NCBI GenBank assembly: GCA_002173095.1
Contig: NHBK01000009.1
Location: forward strand, 62,001-126,000
Direction: 5' to 3'
Length of the DNA stretch: 64,000 nt
Source of the DNA: Hyphomonadaceae bacterium TMED5
GTDB taxonomy: Bacteria > Pseudomonadota > Alphaproteobacteria > Caulobacterales > Hyphomonadaceae
Shown: positions 62,575 to 64,000 of the stretch, piece by piece
Layout: every line of letters begins with the position of its first letter
Position numbering within the stretch: the stretch's first letter is position 1
The notes under the pieces: model-generated
Told to the model about the DNA's origin: nothing
The model's input: only the letters and a program-made list of their open reading frames with translations
The model's database searches: none
Position numbers and translations under genes: made by a program

Positions 62575-63639
62575 ATGAGAGACGTATTGAAAACACTGGC
62601 CGTGCTGGCCTCATGTTCTGCGGTGACGCTCAGCTCGGGCTCCGCATTTGCGCAGTCCAATCGCAAGCCGCCCGTACCCCGTGAAGATAATCTGGTACGG
62701 GATCGAACACAGTATAATGACCAGTACACCGGTAGCGACTTTGGGATAATCTCGGGTGAAATGATCGAAGCTTGGGATCCAGCTGCCCCAATTTTACGGC
62801 CGGGTCATTATCGGCTTCTCATGGATTGCGATGTAGCCGGTGTAGAAAACGAGGGTACCTCAGGATTTTATTTTCAGGTCTGGACTTCGGACCAATCGAC
62901 CGAACTTTATACGGATGGGAGGCGAGTTTCAGATGAACGTTGCAACGCTGACGAAGTTCAGTACGATTTTCAGGCATCCATGCACCCCGGGGCCATAACG
63001 TTCGAAGCCGATTCAAATGACGCACTCCTGATCGATCGAGTGAGATTAATAGACTCTCAGGGGGTTTTTCTGGACTGGGGTGAAGACGACGACAAAGGAT
63101 GGTGCCTCTCCCTAGACGAGGAAGATGGAAGTCGCTCCTGGCGATTTGCCGCTGATGATACTTGTAGCCCATACCTTACTTTAGGAGGGCACAACGCAAG
63201 CACCGTAGTCCAAGCCGGTCGAACCGATACCGTCTATCGGTATTCAGTAGATATTGATTGCGATGTTACGGGCGTTGAGAATGAGGGCACAGGGGACCAG
63301 CTGATGATCAGCTATCTGAACGCGCAGGGCGAGACGCTCGGCATGTCCTGGTTCCATGAAGATACCAATGCGCCAATTCTGCCGATTTGCCGCGATATGG
63401 AGGAAGAAACGCTCGTTCGGGGCATTCCTACGACGCTTGAGATCCGCACAACCGGCTCTGACGCGGCGCTGCTCGACCAGATTTACGTCTATCGCGATGG
63501 TGTTGAAGTAAAAGTTCTTGGCGAGAGCAACTCATCTGGCTGGTGCCTCTCAACTGATCGGGGTGATGCCAATGGCAATTGGCGCGGCCATATATTTCAG
63601 GATCAGTGTAGTACGATTTGGCAGTTTGATCTCCGGTAA
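62575..63639 (+). CDS. Secreted modular protein C: two GWCLS modules
   Basis: 354 residues with a signal peptide ending SGSAFAQS. No N-terminal domain like that of A and B, but two modules: first MDCDVAGVENEGTSG, DDKGWCLSLDEEDGSRSW; second IDCDVTGVENEGTGDQL, APILPICRDMEEE, GSDAALLDQIYVYRDG, SSGWCLSTDRGDANGNW. The second is strikingly close to module 3 of protein A. ATG 62575 follows AAGGAAG. The three genes are arranged A-B-C; the B-C gap (61 bases) has a small GC hairpin but no T-run. Confidence 0.82.
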   Translation: MRDVLKTLAVLASCSAVTLSSGSAFAQSNRKPPVPREDNLVRDRTQYNDQYTGSDFGIISGEMIEAWDPAAPILRPGHYRLLMDCDVAGVENEGTSGFYFQVWTSDQSTELYTDGRRVSDERCNADEVQYDFQASMHPGAITFEADSNDALLIDRVRLIDSQGVFLDWGEDDDKGWCLSLDEEDGSRSWRFAADDTCSPYLTLGGHNASTVVQAGRTDTVYRYSVDIDCDVTGVENEGTGDQLMISYLNAQGETLGMSWFHEDTNAPILPICRDMEEETLVRGIPTTLEIRTTGSDAALLDQIYVYRDGVEVKVLGESNSSGWCLSTDRGDANGNWRGHIFQDQCSTIWQFDLR

Positions 63640-63669
63640 TCGCCCAATCTTACCGTAGATCCCCCATGG

Positions 63670-63698
63670 GGGCGTCGGATTTCGGTCCGGCGCCCTTT
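63670..63698 (+). terminator. Hairpin after protein C
   Basis: GGGCGTCGG (63670-63678) and CCGGCGCCC (63687-63695), 9 bp with one G-T pair, followed by TTTCC. A 12-base palindrome CCCCCATGGGGG (63661-63672) overlaps it. It also lies 3' of the convergent prephenate dehydrogenase gene. Confidence 0.65.
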
Positions 63699-63700
63699 CC

Positions 63701-64000
63701 TTATTTGGAGGACGGTTTTCCGCGACCGAAATCGTCGTCTGCCGTGTCCTGCCCTGCATCAATAATGCTTTTACGAATGCCGCGAGACCGATCAAAGAAA
63801 CTGCGCAGCTGTTCGCCGTCACCCCAGCGGATTGCACGTTGGAGAGCTGATAAATCCTCATTGAAACGGCCCAGCATTTCCAGCACGGCTTCCTTATTGT
63901 TCAGGAAGACATCACGCCACATGACAGGGTCGGAGGCAGCGATACGGGTGAAGTCACGAAAGCCACCTGCAGAGAATTTGACGACTTCGCCCTCAGTCAC
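63701..64000 (-). CDS. Prephenate/arogenate dehydrogenase family, C-terminal part (runs off window)
   Basis: The last 99 or so residues of a tyrosine-synthesis dehydrogenase; the gene starts beyond base 64000. The pattern KFSAGGFRDFTRIAASDPVM, then WRDVFLNNKEAVLEMLGRF, is typical of the C-terminal helical domain of TyrA-type prephenate dehydrogenases of alphaproteobacteria. The stop TAA is at 63703-63701. The NAD-binding part is outside the window, so substrate preference cannot be stated. Confidence 0.88.
   Translation of the reverse strand: MTEGEVVKFSAGGFRDFTRIAASDPVMWRDVFLNNKEAVLEMLGRFNEDLSALQRAIRWGDGEQLRSFFDRSRGIRKSIIDAGQDTADDDFGRGKPSSK

Overview
The window reads as a continuous stretch of a chromosome from a stalked or budding-type marine alphaproteobacterium, most likely in the Hyphomonadaceae/Maricaulales/Caulobacterales neighbourhood. 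This is inferred from a DivL-type pseudo-kinase (Tyr in the H-box) with a CtrA box upstream, CpdR, ChvG/ChvI beside PTS EIIA-HPr and ahcY, argH-lptM-lysA, the DUF1674/htpX/rsmB/rpe/heparinase/purH neighbourhood, a DUF4175 (TIGR02302) protein, and an sRNA matching the alphaproteobacterial suhB/MmgR (alpha-r8) design. Most of the window is moderately GC-rich housekeeping DNA. I saw no tRNA, rRNA, CRISPR array, transposase or integrase.

Layout. 1-2.7 kb: ftsX (cut by the window edge) and ftsE, divergent from a zinc-ribbon/DUF3426 membrane protein with a histidine-rich tail and an hpt-like gene. 2.7-8.3 kb (minus strand): argH-lptM-lysA-DUF4175, overlapping and probably one operon. 8.3-16.1 kb: a TlpA-like thioredoxin, an unrecognised 571-residue protein, chvI-chvG, EIIA and HPr (hprK is missing from its usual place), an EF-hand protein and ahcY. 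16.1-20.8 kb (minus): PLP decarboxylase, L,D-transpeptidase, MliC-META lipoprotein, outer-membrane-like protein. 21-24.1 kb: trmD-rplS, mscL, ACR3 transporter. 24.1-32.9 kb: a methyltransferase-like lipoprotein gene broken by an in-frame TGA, a large secreted metalloprotease, hisN-like phosphatase and XRE regulator beside the MmgR-like sRNA, N-formylglutamate amidohydrolase and cpdR, and small genes. 32.9-36 kb: glutathione-dependent formaldehyde oxidation (class III alcohol dehydrogenase, LysR regulator, S-formylglutathione hydrolase). 36.4-39.2 kb: a CoA-transferase whose 3' end is duplicated around an AT-richer glycosyltransferase insert. 39.2-40.8 kb: a MarR-GNAT fusion with a strong palindromic operator, and bioY. 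40.9-46 kb: divL and a hybrid histidine kinase. 46-48.6 kb: DUF985 cupin, gloB, methyltransferase, P-II protein. 48.7-57.2 kb: a Gly/Tyr/His/Cys-rich secreted protein, the DUF1674-htpX-rsmB group, rpe, heparinase-like protein and purH.

The best candidate for an undescribed system is at 57.3-63.7 kb. A membrane-anchored, ToxR/CadC-like winged-helix regulator carries what looks like a four-cysteine PAN/apple domain outside the membrane. It is divergent from three consecutive genes for secreted proteins (845, 547 and 354 aa) that share a repeated module marked by GWCLS and four conserved cysteines (three, one and two copies). The first two proteins also share a large N-terminal domain. Three phased CTTCA direct repeats lie in the shared promoter region. 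I read this as a surface-sensing regulator controlling a family of modular surface or secreted proteins; the function is unknown. The window ends in the 3' part of a prephenate dehydrogenase gene.
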